A stretch of DNA of 50,714 bases, from the NCBI GenBank assembly GCA_945861305.1, contig CAMATW010000019.1, forward strand, positions 1 to 50,714, given 5' to 3'. Numbering within the stretch: position 1 is the stretch's first letter; every line of letters starts with the position of its first letter. The position numbers and the translations under genes are program-made. The DNA is from Bordetella parapertussis (GTDB taxonomy: Bacteria; Pseudomonadota; Gammaproteobacteria; Burkholderiales; Burkholderiaceae_C). Shown here piece by piece: positions 8,833-15,811 of the stretch. Under the pieces are notes generated by a model that saw nothing but the letters and a program-made list of their open reading frames with translations, searched no databases and was not told the origin of the DNA.

Positions 8833-10130
8833 AGTCGCTCATCCGTATTGTCTTTGCCTTTTGCTTTGCGCTGATGGATGCAGCCCATGCTCAGCCACAG
8901 ACACTGCCCGACGCGCCACCGGTGTTCAGTGGCGCACCCATGTCCATGGACTTTCCCAAAATTGAGTTACGCACAGCCCTGCAACTGATTGCCGACTTCA
9001 GTGGTGTCAATATGGTGGTGGCAGACAGTGTGAGCGGCACGCTCAGTCTGCGCTTAAACCAAGTACCTTGGGACCAAGTACTGCACACCGTGCTGCAAAC
9101 CAAGGGCTTGGGTCAACACAGATTGGGGGACGTGTTGTGGGTTGCGCCAGTTGCTGAATTGGCCGCCAGAGAAAAGGCCATGCTGGAGAGTCGCGTGGCA
9201 ATGCAAGCCCTAGAGCCGGTGCAAACCCGCGCTTTTGCACTCAATTACGCCAAAGCACACGACCTGCTGGTGCCTTTGCTCAGCAGCAACGGCGTGGTCA
9301 GCAACAACCCTGCACCTCGCTTGTTGAGTGCACGTGGTTCGGCCTTGGTTGACGTGCGAACCAACCAGTTGTTTGTGACTGATGTGGCCGATAAGCTGGC
9401 GCAGGTTGCCTTGTTGATAGAGCGCATTGACATACCGCAACGGCAGGTGCTGATTGAGGCGCGCATCATCGAAGCCTCGGACACTTTTGCCAGAAGTTTG
9501 GGTGTACGTTTGGGTCGCGGTGACAACAACGCCCGGTTGTTGCAACTGCCTGCGACGGGTTTGCAGGGCCAAGAGGCCGCCACTTTGGCCTTGTCCTTGT
9601 TTGACCCCGTCCGAACGCTGCGCTTGTCGGTGGAGTTGTCTGCGCTGGAGGCCGAGGGTTTGGGTAGGGTGGTAGCCAGCCCGCGCTTGGTCACGGCTGA
9701 TCAAGCCAAGGCGGTGATCGAGCAAGGTACCGAGTTGCCCTACCAAGTTTCGGCAGGCAACGGCGCCACCTCCATCGCTTTTCGCAAAGCCAATTTGCGC
9801 TTGGAGGTTACGCCTCGCATCACCCCCGAGGGAAGCATCACCATGGACTTGGATGTGCACAAAGACAGCGTGGGCCAAAGCACGCCTGCCGGTTTCGCCA
9901 TCGACACCAAGCATGTCAGCACCCAAGTGCGGGTCGACGATGGCGGCACGGTGATGATTGGCGGCATTTTTGAGACCAGCGATAACCAAAACTTGGCCGG
10001 TGTGCCGGGCTTGCGTGATTTGCCCGGCGTGGGTTGGCTGTTTGGCAACCGCAGCAACAAGCGCAGCAAGCAAGAGTTGCTGATATTCCTAAGCCCTAAA
10101 ATGCTACCGCAACGTGCTTTAGCACCGTGA
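8829..10130 (+). CDS. pilQ: Type IV pilus secretin PilQ, short form
   Basis: PilQ forms the outer-membrane gate for the pilus. The product has a signal peptide (MKSLIRIVFAFCF, cut near AHAQ), a secretin short N-terminal domain (residues about 40-110, LRTALQLIADFSGVN), one N1-type domain and the conserved secretin core (VLIEARIIE at about 210; GTELPYQ; VRVDDGGTVMIGGIF; LPGVGWLFGNR). At 433 residues it lacks the AMIN domains that give the usual PilQ about 700 residues. It starts inside the end of the fused pilO/P gene (ATGA) and is followed at once by aroK. The pilus assembly role is inferred from cluster context. Confidence 0.9.
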   Translation: MKSLIRIVFAFCFALMDAAHAQPQTLPDAPPVFSGAPMSMDFPKIELRTALQLIADFSGVNMVVADSVSGTLSLRLNQVPWDQVLHTVLQTKGLGQHRLGDVLWVAPVAELAAREKAMLESRVAMQALEPVQTRAFALNYAKAHDLLVPLLSSNGVVSNNPAPRLLSARGSALVDVRTNQLFVTDVADKLAQVALLIERIDIPQRQVLIEARIIEASDTFARSLGVRLGRGDNNARLLQLPATGLQGQEAATLALSLFDPVRTLRLSVELSALEAEGLGRVVASPRLVTADQAKAVIEQGTELPYQVSAGNGATSIAFRKANLRLEVTPRITPEGSITMDLDVHKDSVGQSTPAGFAIDTKHVSTQVRVDDGGTVMIGGIFETSDNQNLAGVPGLRDLPGVGWLFGNRSNKRSKQELLIFLSPKMLPQRALAP

Positions 10131-10143
10131 GAAAGTATTTATC

Positions 10144-10686
10144 GTGTTGGCCTTGGTGGGTATGCCCGGTAGCGGCAAGTCAACAGTCGGGCGACAAATC
10201 GCCCGCAAAATCGGCTGCGCCTTTGTCGACTCTGATCACGTCATCGAGCAGCGCTTGGGTTGCAGCATCAAAGAATATTTTGAGCGCCAAGGCGAAGCCG
10301 CTTTTCGTGATGTGGAGAGCCAAACCTTGGACGACATCACCCGCCAAGCAGTGGGTGTGCTGGCCACCGGCGGCGGCGCGGTGCTGCGTCCTGCCAACCG
10401 GGCTTTGCTGCACGAGCGCACCACGGTGTGCTACTTGCGTGTCAGCCCCGAGGAAATTTTTCGCCGCTTGCGTCACGACCGCCAACGCCCGCTGTTGCAA
10501 GTCGCTGACCCCGAGGCCAAGTTGCGAGAATTGTTTGCCCAGCGTGACCCGCTTTACCAAGAAACCGCCCATTACGTGATTGAATCTCACCGCCCGCGTA
10601 TTCCCACCATGGTCACCATGGTGATGAGCCAACTCGAACTCGCCGGACTTTTGCCTGTGGCAGAAACACCTCCCCATGCCACATGA
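10144..10686 (+). CDS. aroK: Shikimate kinase
   Basis: AroK phosphorylates shikimate with ATP in the chorismate pathway. The P-loop [11 protein letters not shown] is at residues 6-16, the shikimate-binding DSDHVIE near 31, the FRDVES segment near 55 and the GGGAV turn near 78. Length of 180 residues is normal. The start is a GTG at 10144; GAGAAAG at 10129-10135, overlapping the pilQ stop region, gives a well-spaced ribosome-binding site, and no better ATG exists in frame. The aroK-aroB pair after pilQ is a conserved arrangement in beta- and gammaproteobacteria. Confidence 0.93.
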   Translation: MLALVGMPGSGKSTVGRQIARKIGCAFVDSDHVIEQRLGCSIKEYFERQGEAAFRDVESQTLDDITRQAVGVLATGGGAVLRPANRALLHERTTVCYLRVSPEEIFRRLRHDRQRPLLQVADPEAKLRELFAQRDPLYQETAHYVIESHRPRIPTMVTMVMSQLELAGLLPVAETPPHAT

Positions 10687-11770
10687 CACCCACCGCCAAG
10701 TCAGCATCGCTTTGGGCGATCGAAGCTATGCCATCAGCATTGACGCGGGCTTGCTGTCTTTGGACAGCGCTTGGCAAGGCTTGCCTCGTGCAGCTACCGC
10801 CTTGATCGTCACCAATGACACGGTAGGCCCCTTGTACGCCGCAGATTTACAGCGCAGTTTGTCTGCCCATTACCCCAAGGTACTTACCCTCAGCCTGCCC
10901 GATGGCGAGGCCTACAAAACTTTGGAAACCTTGCAAAGCATTTTCGATGTGCTGCTAGAAAACGCCTGTGACCGCAAAACCGTTTTGTTTGCTCTGGGCG
11001 GCGGCGTGGTCGGAGATATCACAGGCTTTGCGGCGGCTTGCTATATGCGGGGTGTGCCGTTTGTGCAGGTGCCCACCACCTTGCTGGCGCAGGTCGATTC
11101 TTCGGTGGGTGGCAAAACCGCCATCAACCACCCGATTGGTAAAAACATGATCGGCGCGTTTTACCAGCCCGAACGCGTGGTTTGCGATTTACACACTTTG
11201 CAAAGCTTGCCAGCCCGTGAACTGAGCGCTGGTTTGGCCGAGGTCATCAAATACGGGCCCATCGCTGACATGGCGTTTTTCGATTGGATTGAAAACAACT
11301 TAGACGCTTTGCTGCAGCGCGACCCGCAAGCTTTGGCTTACGCGGTGCAACGTAGTTGCGAGATCAAAGCGCATGTGGTGGGCCAAGATGAGCGCGAATC
11401 AGGCTTGCGGGCGATTTTGAATTTCGGCCACACCTTTGGCCACGCCATTGAAGCGGGTTTGGGTTTTGGCAAATGGCTGCATGGCGAGGCCGTGGGTTGC
11501 GGCATGGTCATGGCCGCACAGTTATCCCAGCGCTTGGGCTTGGTGGACGCGGCGTTCACCGAACGCCTGACCACCTTGATCCAACGTGCAGGCCTGCCCA
11601 CCGTTGGCCCCGATTTGGGGGTCGAGGTTTATTTACACCATATGCGGGTGGACAAAAAAGCCGAGGCAGGCGACATACGCTTTGTGCTGATCGACCCACC
11701 TGGCACGGCGGTGGTGCGCGGCGCACCCGACGTCTTGTTGGCCGAGGTGATTCAGGCCTGTTGCCGCTGA
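10676..11770 (+). CDS. aroB: 3-dehydroquinate synthase
   Basis: AroB converts DAHP to 3-dehydroquinate, the second step of aromatic amino acid synthesis, using NAD and a divalent metal. The NAD-binding glycine loop [11 protein letters not shown] is at about residue 104. The metal ligands are recognisable in GLAEVIKYG (Glu) and [11 protein letters not shown] (His pair). [13 protein letters not shown] carries substrate-binding residues. Length of 364 is typical. The gene starts 11 bases inside aroK and its stop overlaps the dgt start (TGATG), so aroK, aroB and dgt are tightly coupled. Confidence 0.96.
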   Translation: MPHDTHRQVSIALGDRSYAISIDAGLLSLDSAWQGLPRAATALIVTNDTVGPLYAADLQRSLSAHYPKVLTLSLPDGEAYKTLETLQSIFDVLLENACDRKTVLFALGGGVVGDITGFAAACYMRGVPFVQVPTTLLAQVDSSVGGKTAINHPIGKNMIGAFYQPERVVCDLHTLQSLPARELSAGLAEVIKYGPIADMAFFDWIENNLDALLQRDPQALAYAVQRSCEIKAHVVGQDERESGLRAILNFGHTFGHAIEAGLGFGKWLHGEAVGCGMVMAAQLSQRLGLVDAAFTERLTTLIQRAGLPTVGPDLGVEVYLHHMRVDKKAEAGDIRFVLIDPPGTAVVRGAPDVLLAEVIQACCR

Positions 11771-12903
11771 TGTTGGCTGTCTACGCCTGCGACCCCGCGC
11801 AGTCACAGGGTAGGCGCTTCCCCGAGAGCGATGCCCCTACGCGCAACGCGTTTCAGCGTGACCGCGACCGCATTGTTCACTCCACCGCGTTTCGCCGCTT
11901 GGTCTATAAAACCCAGGTCTTCTTGAACCACGAAGGTGATTTGTTTCGCACCCGCTTGACGCATTCTTTGGAGGTGGCGCAACTTGCCCGTTCCATGGCC
12001 CGCACACTGGGTTTGCATGAAGACTTAGTAGAAGCCATTGCCTTGGCGCACGACTTGGGCCACACACCCTTTGGTCATGCGGGGCAAGACGCTTTGAACG
12101 AGTGCATGGCGCCCTATGGGGGTTTTGAGCACAACTTACAAAGCCTGCGCGTGGTGGATGGCTTGGAAGAACGGTACCCGCAGTTTGATGGGCTGAACCT
12201 GTGCTTTGAAACCCGCGAAGGCATTTTGAAGCACTGCTCGGTGCGCAACGCACAACTCCTAGAAGCACAAGAACCCAGCGGTGTGGCAGCGCGGTTTTTG
12301 ACAAAAGGCCAGCCGAGCTTAGAGGCGCAGTTGTGCAATATTGCAGACGAGATGGCCTACAACGCCCACGACATCGACGATGGTGTGCGCTCGGGCCTCA
12401 TCAGCTTGTCGCAGCTCGAAGACGTGGCCTTGTTTGATGACTACCGCCGTCAAGTGCATACCGAATTTGCCGATTTATCGGGGCGACGCTTGTTGTATGA
12501 AGCGATACGGCGTATGTTGAGCGATCAGGTCTACGACGTATTGCAAGCCACCCAAAGCGCCCTTGAACAACATGCGCCCGACAGCGTGGATGCGGTACGT
12601 GCTGCGCCTGCCATGGTGCTGTTTTCTCCCCCTATGCAGCAGCGCTCGACGCAGCTGAAAACTTTTTTGCTCCACCATTTGTACCGGCACCCAAAGGTGA
12701 TGCAAACCACCGATTGGGCCAAGCAAGTGGTGGGCGAGTTGTTCGCGGTCTACTTGGCCCGCCCGCAAGAAATGCCCGAGGGCCACGCCAAGCGTGACAA
12801 CCTGCCCCGAGCTGTTGCCGACTACATCGCTGGCATGACCGACCGCTTTGCCAGCCGTGAGCATGCCCGCTTGGTGAGTCAACTGCCTACCCCTTCAGAC
12901 TAA
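11770..12903 (+). CDS. dgt: dGTPase-like HD-domain triphosphohydrolase
   Basis: The family removes triphosphate from deoxynucleotides, chiefly dGTP. The HD metal-binding motifs are clear: RLTHSLEVAQ, then ALAHDLGHTPFGHAG, and a later DEMAYNAHDIDDG. The first residues contain RNAFQRDRDRIVHSTAFRRL, a signature of the Dgt-like group. The frame extends upstream to 11473 inside aroB, but the ATG at 11770, which overlaps the aroB stop, gives the family-typical length of 377. Which dNTP is preferred cannot be read from sequence. The aroB-dgt linkage is common in Burkholderiales. Confidence 0.93.
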   Translation: MLAVYACDPAQSQGRRFPESDAPTRNAFQRDRDRIVHSTAFRRLVYKTQVFLNHEGDLFRTRLTHSLEVAQLARSMARTLGLHEDLVEAIALAHDLGHTPFGHAGQDALNECMAPYGGFEHNLQSLRVVDGLEERYPQFDGLNLCFETREGILKHCSVRNAQLLEAQEPSGVAARFLTKGQPSLEAQLCNIADEMAYNAHDIDDGVRSGLISLSQLEDVALFDDYRRQVHTEFADLSGRRLLYEAIRRMLSDQVYDVLQATQSALEQHAPDSVDAVRAAPAMVLFSPPMQQRSTQLKTFLLHHLYRHPKVMQTTDWAKQVVGELFAVYLARPQEMPEGHAKRDNLPRAVADYIAGMTDRFASREHARLVSQLPTPSD

Positions 12904-12915
12904 CCATACTTAGCC

Positions 12916-13485
12916 ATGCACCAACCCGCTGACACCGAACGCATCGCCATCGAAGACACGCAACTCTGGCTGACCCGCGCCGTGGTGGGCTTGAACCTGT
13001 GCCCGTTTGCCAAAGCGGTGATGGCCAAAGGGCAGGTGCGCTATGTGGTGACCGAACTTACCGAGCCTGAGCAGGTTTTAATTCTGTTGCAAACCGAGAT
13101 GCAAACCTTGGTGGAGGCTGACCCCGAAACGCTGGACACCACGTTATTGATTGCGCCCTATCTGTTGCCCCACTTTATGGACTTCAACGAGTTTTTGTTC
13201 GACTGCGAAGCAGTGCTTCGCGGCCTGGACTTGGAAGGCGTTGTGCAAATCGCTGATTTTCACCCTGGCTACCAGTTTGCGGGCACTGAGCCCGACGATG
13301 TGGAAAACCTCACCAATCAGTCGCCTTACCCCACGCTGCATTTGCTGCGCGAAGAAAGCGTCAGCCGCGCCGTTGAAGCTTTCCCCGATGCCGCCTTGAT
13401 CTACGACCGCAACACCGCTTTGCTGCGCGAGATGGGCACGGCGGGTTGGCAGGCTTTGGGGATGCAAGCGAGGTTGTATGACTAA
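12916..13485 (+). CDS. DUF1415 family protein, function unknown
   Basis: A 189-residue soluble protein without signal or membrane segment. It matches the DUF1415 family by TQLWLTRAVVGLNLCPFAKAV near the start, by LPHFMDFNEFL in the middle, and by DFHPGYQFAGTEPDD with SPYPTLHLLREESV towards the end. The conserved Cys in NLCPFA and the His/Asp cluster suggest a small-molecule or metal site, but no reaction is established to my knowledge. It follows dgt by 12 bases and its end overlaps the methyltransferase start by 8 bases, suggesting coupled translation. Confidence 0.88.
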   Translation: MHQPADTERIAIEDTQLWLTRAVVGLNLCPFAKAVMAKGQVRYVVTELTEPEQVLILLQTEMQTLVEADPETLDTTLLIAPYLLPHFMDFNEFLFDCEAVLRGLDLEGVVQIADFHPGYQFAGTEPDDVENLTNQSPYPTLHLLREESVSRAVEAFPDAALIYDRNTALLREMGTAGWQALGMQARLYD

Positions 13486-14344
13486 GGCTCATCAAGACCC
13501 CAGTTCGCAACTAGACCTGCGCCCCGGCCAGTCCATCGAGCTGCTCAAGGCACTTCACATCCTCACGCGTGAAGGCAAAATCAACCAAGATTCGCGGCGC
13601 AAGTTAAAGCAGGTCAACCACCTGTACCAGTTCATCGAAAAGCTGCTCACGGCACTGACCGACAACGAGCAGGGTCCCACGCTTGCCGACCACGGCGCGG
13701 GCAAGTCTTACCTGGGTTTCATCATTTACGATTTGTTTTTTAAAGTTTTGGGCAAGGGTCTCATTTACGGCATTGAGACGCGCAGCGAATTGGTCGCGTC
13801 GTCAAAGGCATTGGCGCAGCACTTGGGGTTTGATCGCATGACGTTTCTCAACCTGAGCGTGGCTGAGTCTGTGCACAGTGATGCCTTGGCGGCAAACATC
13901 GATGTGGTCACCGCGCTGCACGCTTGCGACACCGCCACCGATGACGCCATTGCTTTTGGTTTGGCCAAACATGCCAAATACATGGTCTTGGTGCCGTGCT
14001 GTCAAGCTGAACTGGCACGCTCGCTCAACCACCACAAGGCGCTGAATTTGCAGCGTACGCCGCTGGCCGAGTTGTGGCGTCATCCGTTGCACACCCGTGA
14101 GATGGGCAGCCAGCTCACCAATGTGCTGCGCTGTTTGTACCTTGAGTCGCAGGGCTACAAAGTGACCGTCACCGAGTTGGTGGGTTGGGAGCACAGCATG
14201 AAAAACGAACTCATCTTGGCAGAGTTCACCGGCCATCCACAGCGAACATCAGCCATGCGTTTGCAGGCATTGCTAGAAGAATTTGGTTTGAAAGATATAC
14301 AAGCTTTACGCTATCCCTTGCTAAGCCTAGAAACTGAGCAATAA
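13478..14344 (+). CDS. Predicted class I SAM-dependent methyltransferase
   Basis: A 288-residue protein with a Rossmann-type methyltransferase core. LADHGAGKSYLGFI at about residue 70 is the SAM-binding motif I (family form DxGxGKG/S), YGIETR at about 97 is motif II, and VTALHACDTATDDAI at about 145 is the motif IV region of the Methyltransf_32-type group. That group includes proteins with RNA-modification links, but the substrate here is unknown. The N-terminal 50 residues are basic and helical, which would suit RNA binding; this is inference. It overlaps the upstream DUF1415 gene. Confidence 0.75.
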   Translation: MTKAHQDPSSQLDLRPGQSIELLKALHILTREGKINQDSRRKLKQVNHLYQFIEKLLTALTDNEQGPTLADHGAGKSYLGFIIYDLFFKVLGKGLIYGIETRSELVASSKALAQHLGFDRMTFLNLSVAESVHSDALAANIDVVTALHACDTATDDAIAFGLAKHAKYMVLVPCCQAELARSLNHHKALNLQRTPLAELWRHPLHTREMGSQLTNVLRCLYLESQGYKVTVTELVGWEHSMKNELILAEFTGHPQRTSAMRLQALLEEFGLKDIQALRYPLLSLETEQ

Positions 14345-14380
14345 GAACTAGGCAATAGCGCGATATTTGCCTATTGTGAG

Positions 14381-14402
14381 CTGTCCTCAACCCAAAGGAC
14401 AG
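14381..14402 (+). other. Hairpin covering the ribosome-binding site of the gene remnant
   Basis: CTGTCC at 14381-14386 can pair with GGACAG at 14397-14402 around a 10-base loop. The 3' arm overlaps the AAAGGA ribosome-binding site of the truncated frame starting at 14406, so it could mask it. It may be chance; no function is claimed. Confidence 0.4.
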
Positions 14403-14405
14403 TCC

Positions 14406-14555
14406 ATGAATATTCTCATCACAGGTTCCATGGGCAATATTGGAACCAGTACATTGACGGCCTTGCTTGGGCCTTTGCTACCCTTGGTCCGATTTTTTCG
14501 TCCCGTGGTCAGGTGGGTGATCTTGCGCCAGTCACCCTATTTACGTGTCAGGTAG
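14406..14555 (+). pseudogene. 5' remnant of an NmrA-like NAD(P)-binding protein gene
   Basis: The frame begins MNILITGSMGNIGTSTLTAL, a textbook Rossmann N-terminus of NmrA/SDR-type proteins (GxxGxxG with G-S-M-G-N-I-G). It continues through a second-strand-like VRFFRPVVRW and stops after 49 residues, where about 280 would be expected. It has its own AAAGGA at 14394-14399. The last 15 bases overlap the 3' end of the thioredoxin-like gene on the other strand, so the rest of the gene appears to have been deleted at that junction. Confidence 0.65.
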
Positions 14556-14912
14556 GCCGCTAACCACTTTTTGCCAAGCAATGTCAGCGATCGGGGCGAA
14601 GTCTCCTTGAAGGGCGGCTAGGCACATGCGCTGCAAGGTGTCGGCATGGGGCAACACGGTGCCTGCAAAACAAGGACGGCGTTGCGCGTCGAGCAGCAGC
14701 AAGGTGGGGAAGTTTTCAATATCGAGGTCGCCCAACAGTGCGTCGTGCTCCTCCACATCCACCCAGACAAACCGTGCTTGCGGCATTTCAGCCGCCAAGC
14801 GCTCAAACAGCGGCTGGTATTCACGGCAAGTGCCACACCACTGCGCGCACAGGCAATATACCCATAGCATAGGGGTACCTGCTGGGGTTGCCGTCGCACT
14901 GGGTGTAACCAT
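14541..14912 (-). CDS. Thioredoxin-family protein
   Basis: A 123-residue thioredoxin-fold protein with the redox motif WCGTC (in CAQWCGTCREY, residues about 23-33) and the cis-proline loop NFPTLLLL near residue 67. A Val-Asp-Val-Glu strand follows the second helix, as in thioredoxins. There is no clear signal peptide, so it probably acts in the cytoplasm as a small thiol-disulfide reductase; the partner is unknown. It is orphaned between a gene remnant and the RAYT locus. Upstream of its start (beyond 14912) the tandem repeats of the RAYT locus begin within 20 bases, so its promoter must overlap them. Confidence 0.88.
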   Translation of the reverse strand: MVTPSATATPAGTPMLWVYCLCAQWCGTCREYQPLFERLAAEMPQARFVWVDVEEHDALLGDLDIENFPTLLLLDAQRRPCFAGTVLPHADTLQRMCLAALQGDFAPIADIAWQKVVSGLPDT

Positions 14913-14931
14913 GCCACAAGTTTAGATGCTT

Positions 14932-14977
14932 AATTGGGGTCAGATTCCAATTAAAATTGGGGTCAGATTCCAATTAA
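14932..14977 (+). repeat. Two exact tandem 23-bp REP-like repeats upstream of the RAYT gene
   Basis: Two back-to-back identical units (14932-14954 and 14955-14977), each starting AATTGGGGTCAGATTCC. Each unit is an imperfect palindrome, with AATTGG pairing with CCAATT around GGTCAGATT. They end 9 bases before the transposase ATG. Inverted relatives lie on the other side of the gene at 15680-15694 and 15721-15743. Confidence 0.9.
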
Positions 14978-14986
14978 TATGGGTGC

Positions 14987-15682
14987 ATGGCCCGCTTACC
15001 CCGTCTCACCCTTGCCGGATACCCGCACCACATCATTTTGCGGGGGAATAACCGCCAAGCCATCTTCATGGACAGCGCTGACTTTCAGCGGATGCTGGCT
15101 TTGCTGCAAGCCCATGCACAAGATCAGCAGGTACAAATACATGCCTATGTATTGATGAGCAACCACCTGCATTTGTTGCTCACCCCGTTGCAAAACGACA
15201 GTTTGCCCAAGATGATGCAAGCAGTTGGTCGCTCGTATGTGCTGTATTTCAACAAGCGCCATGGGCGCAGCGGCACCTTGTGGGAAGGCCGTTATCGCTC
15301 CACGCTGATACAGACCGAGCGGTATTTGTTGGCCTGCATGGCTTATATCGATCTCAACCCTGTGCGCGCCAGCATGGTGGTACAGGCCGCAGACTACCTG
15401 TGGTCCAGCCACGGGCATTACATAGGCCGGCAAAACGAAGCCTGGCTCTCACCCCACCCTTTGTACTGGGAAATGGGCAATACACCATTTGCCCGCGAGG
15501 CTGCGTACGCAGCCATGGTTCAATCGGGAATAGCTCAAAAACAGCAGCAGGCACTCACATCATCAGCCTTGAGCGGTTGGGCTTTGGGAGAAGATGCTTT
15601 TGTTGAAGGCTTGCAAAAGCAAACCCCCAGGCGGGTCAATGTCGCCAAAGCGGGCCGGCCTTTTGGAAAAAAATCATCTTAA
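14987..15682 (+). mobile_element. REP-associated tyrosine transposase (RAYT), Y1/IS200-like
   Basis: A 231-residue Y1-family transposase of the REP-associated group. The start ARLPRLTLAGYPHHIILRGNN is the typical RAYT N-terminus. The HUH metal site is HLH in SNHLHLLLTP (about residue 61), and YIDLNPVRA (about 122) is the diagnostic RAYT block next to the catalytic region. These enzymes nick single-stranded REP hairpins by a transient phosphotyrosine; they usually stay single-copy and are thought to spread REP repeats. It is flanked by two direct units upstream and inverted relatives downstream, which fits. The gene looks intact. Confidence 0.93.
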
Positions 15683-15694
15683 TCTGTCCCCAAT
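15680..15694 (-). repeat. Partial inverted REP-like repeat after the RAYT gene
   Basis: The stretch TAATCTGTCCCCAATT differs by one base from the reverse complement of the upstream repeat core. It overlaps the last bases of the transposase frame and its stop codon region. Confidence 0.7.
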
Positions 15695-15720
15695 TATTTA
15701 TTAACATGCCGAAATTAAAA

Positions 15721-15743
15721 TTAATTGGGATCTGACCCCGATT
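15721..15743 (-). repeat. Inverted REP-like repeat downstream of the RAYT gene
   Basis: This 23-base unit (core GGGATCTGACCCCG) matches the reverse complement of the 14932-14954 unit at 21 of 23 positions. It is the likely right boundary of the RAYT locus and ends 8 bases before the -35 box proposed for gltB. Confidence 0.85.
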
Positions 15744-15750
15744 AATTTGT

Positions 15751-15779
15751 TTGGAATTTGGCGTGGTTTGCACTATATT
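15751..15779 (+). promoter_or_regulatory. Predicted sigma-70 promoter of gltBD
   Basis: TTGGAA at 15751-15756 and TATATT at 15774-15779 are separated by 17 bases. This is a good match to the -35/-10 pair, 32 bases before the gltB start. The site directly follows the RAYT-associated repeat, so the repeat forms the upstream boundary of the promoter. Confidence 0.6.
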
Positions 15780-15811
15780 GGCCTACCTGCCTGAATACTG
15801 AGGAAAACCCT

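Noticed and set aside
9210..10073. Minus-strand open frame of 287 codons opposite pilQ
   Set aside because: Shadow frame; the plus-strand secretin motifs are unambiguous.
15758..15775. Sigma-54 type promoter (TGGCGTG then TTGCA) upstream of gltB
   Set aside because: The GG and GC elements are 8 bases apart where 10 are required; the overlapping sigma-70 pair with 17-base spacing is the better reading.
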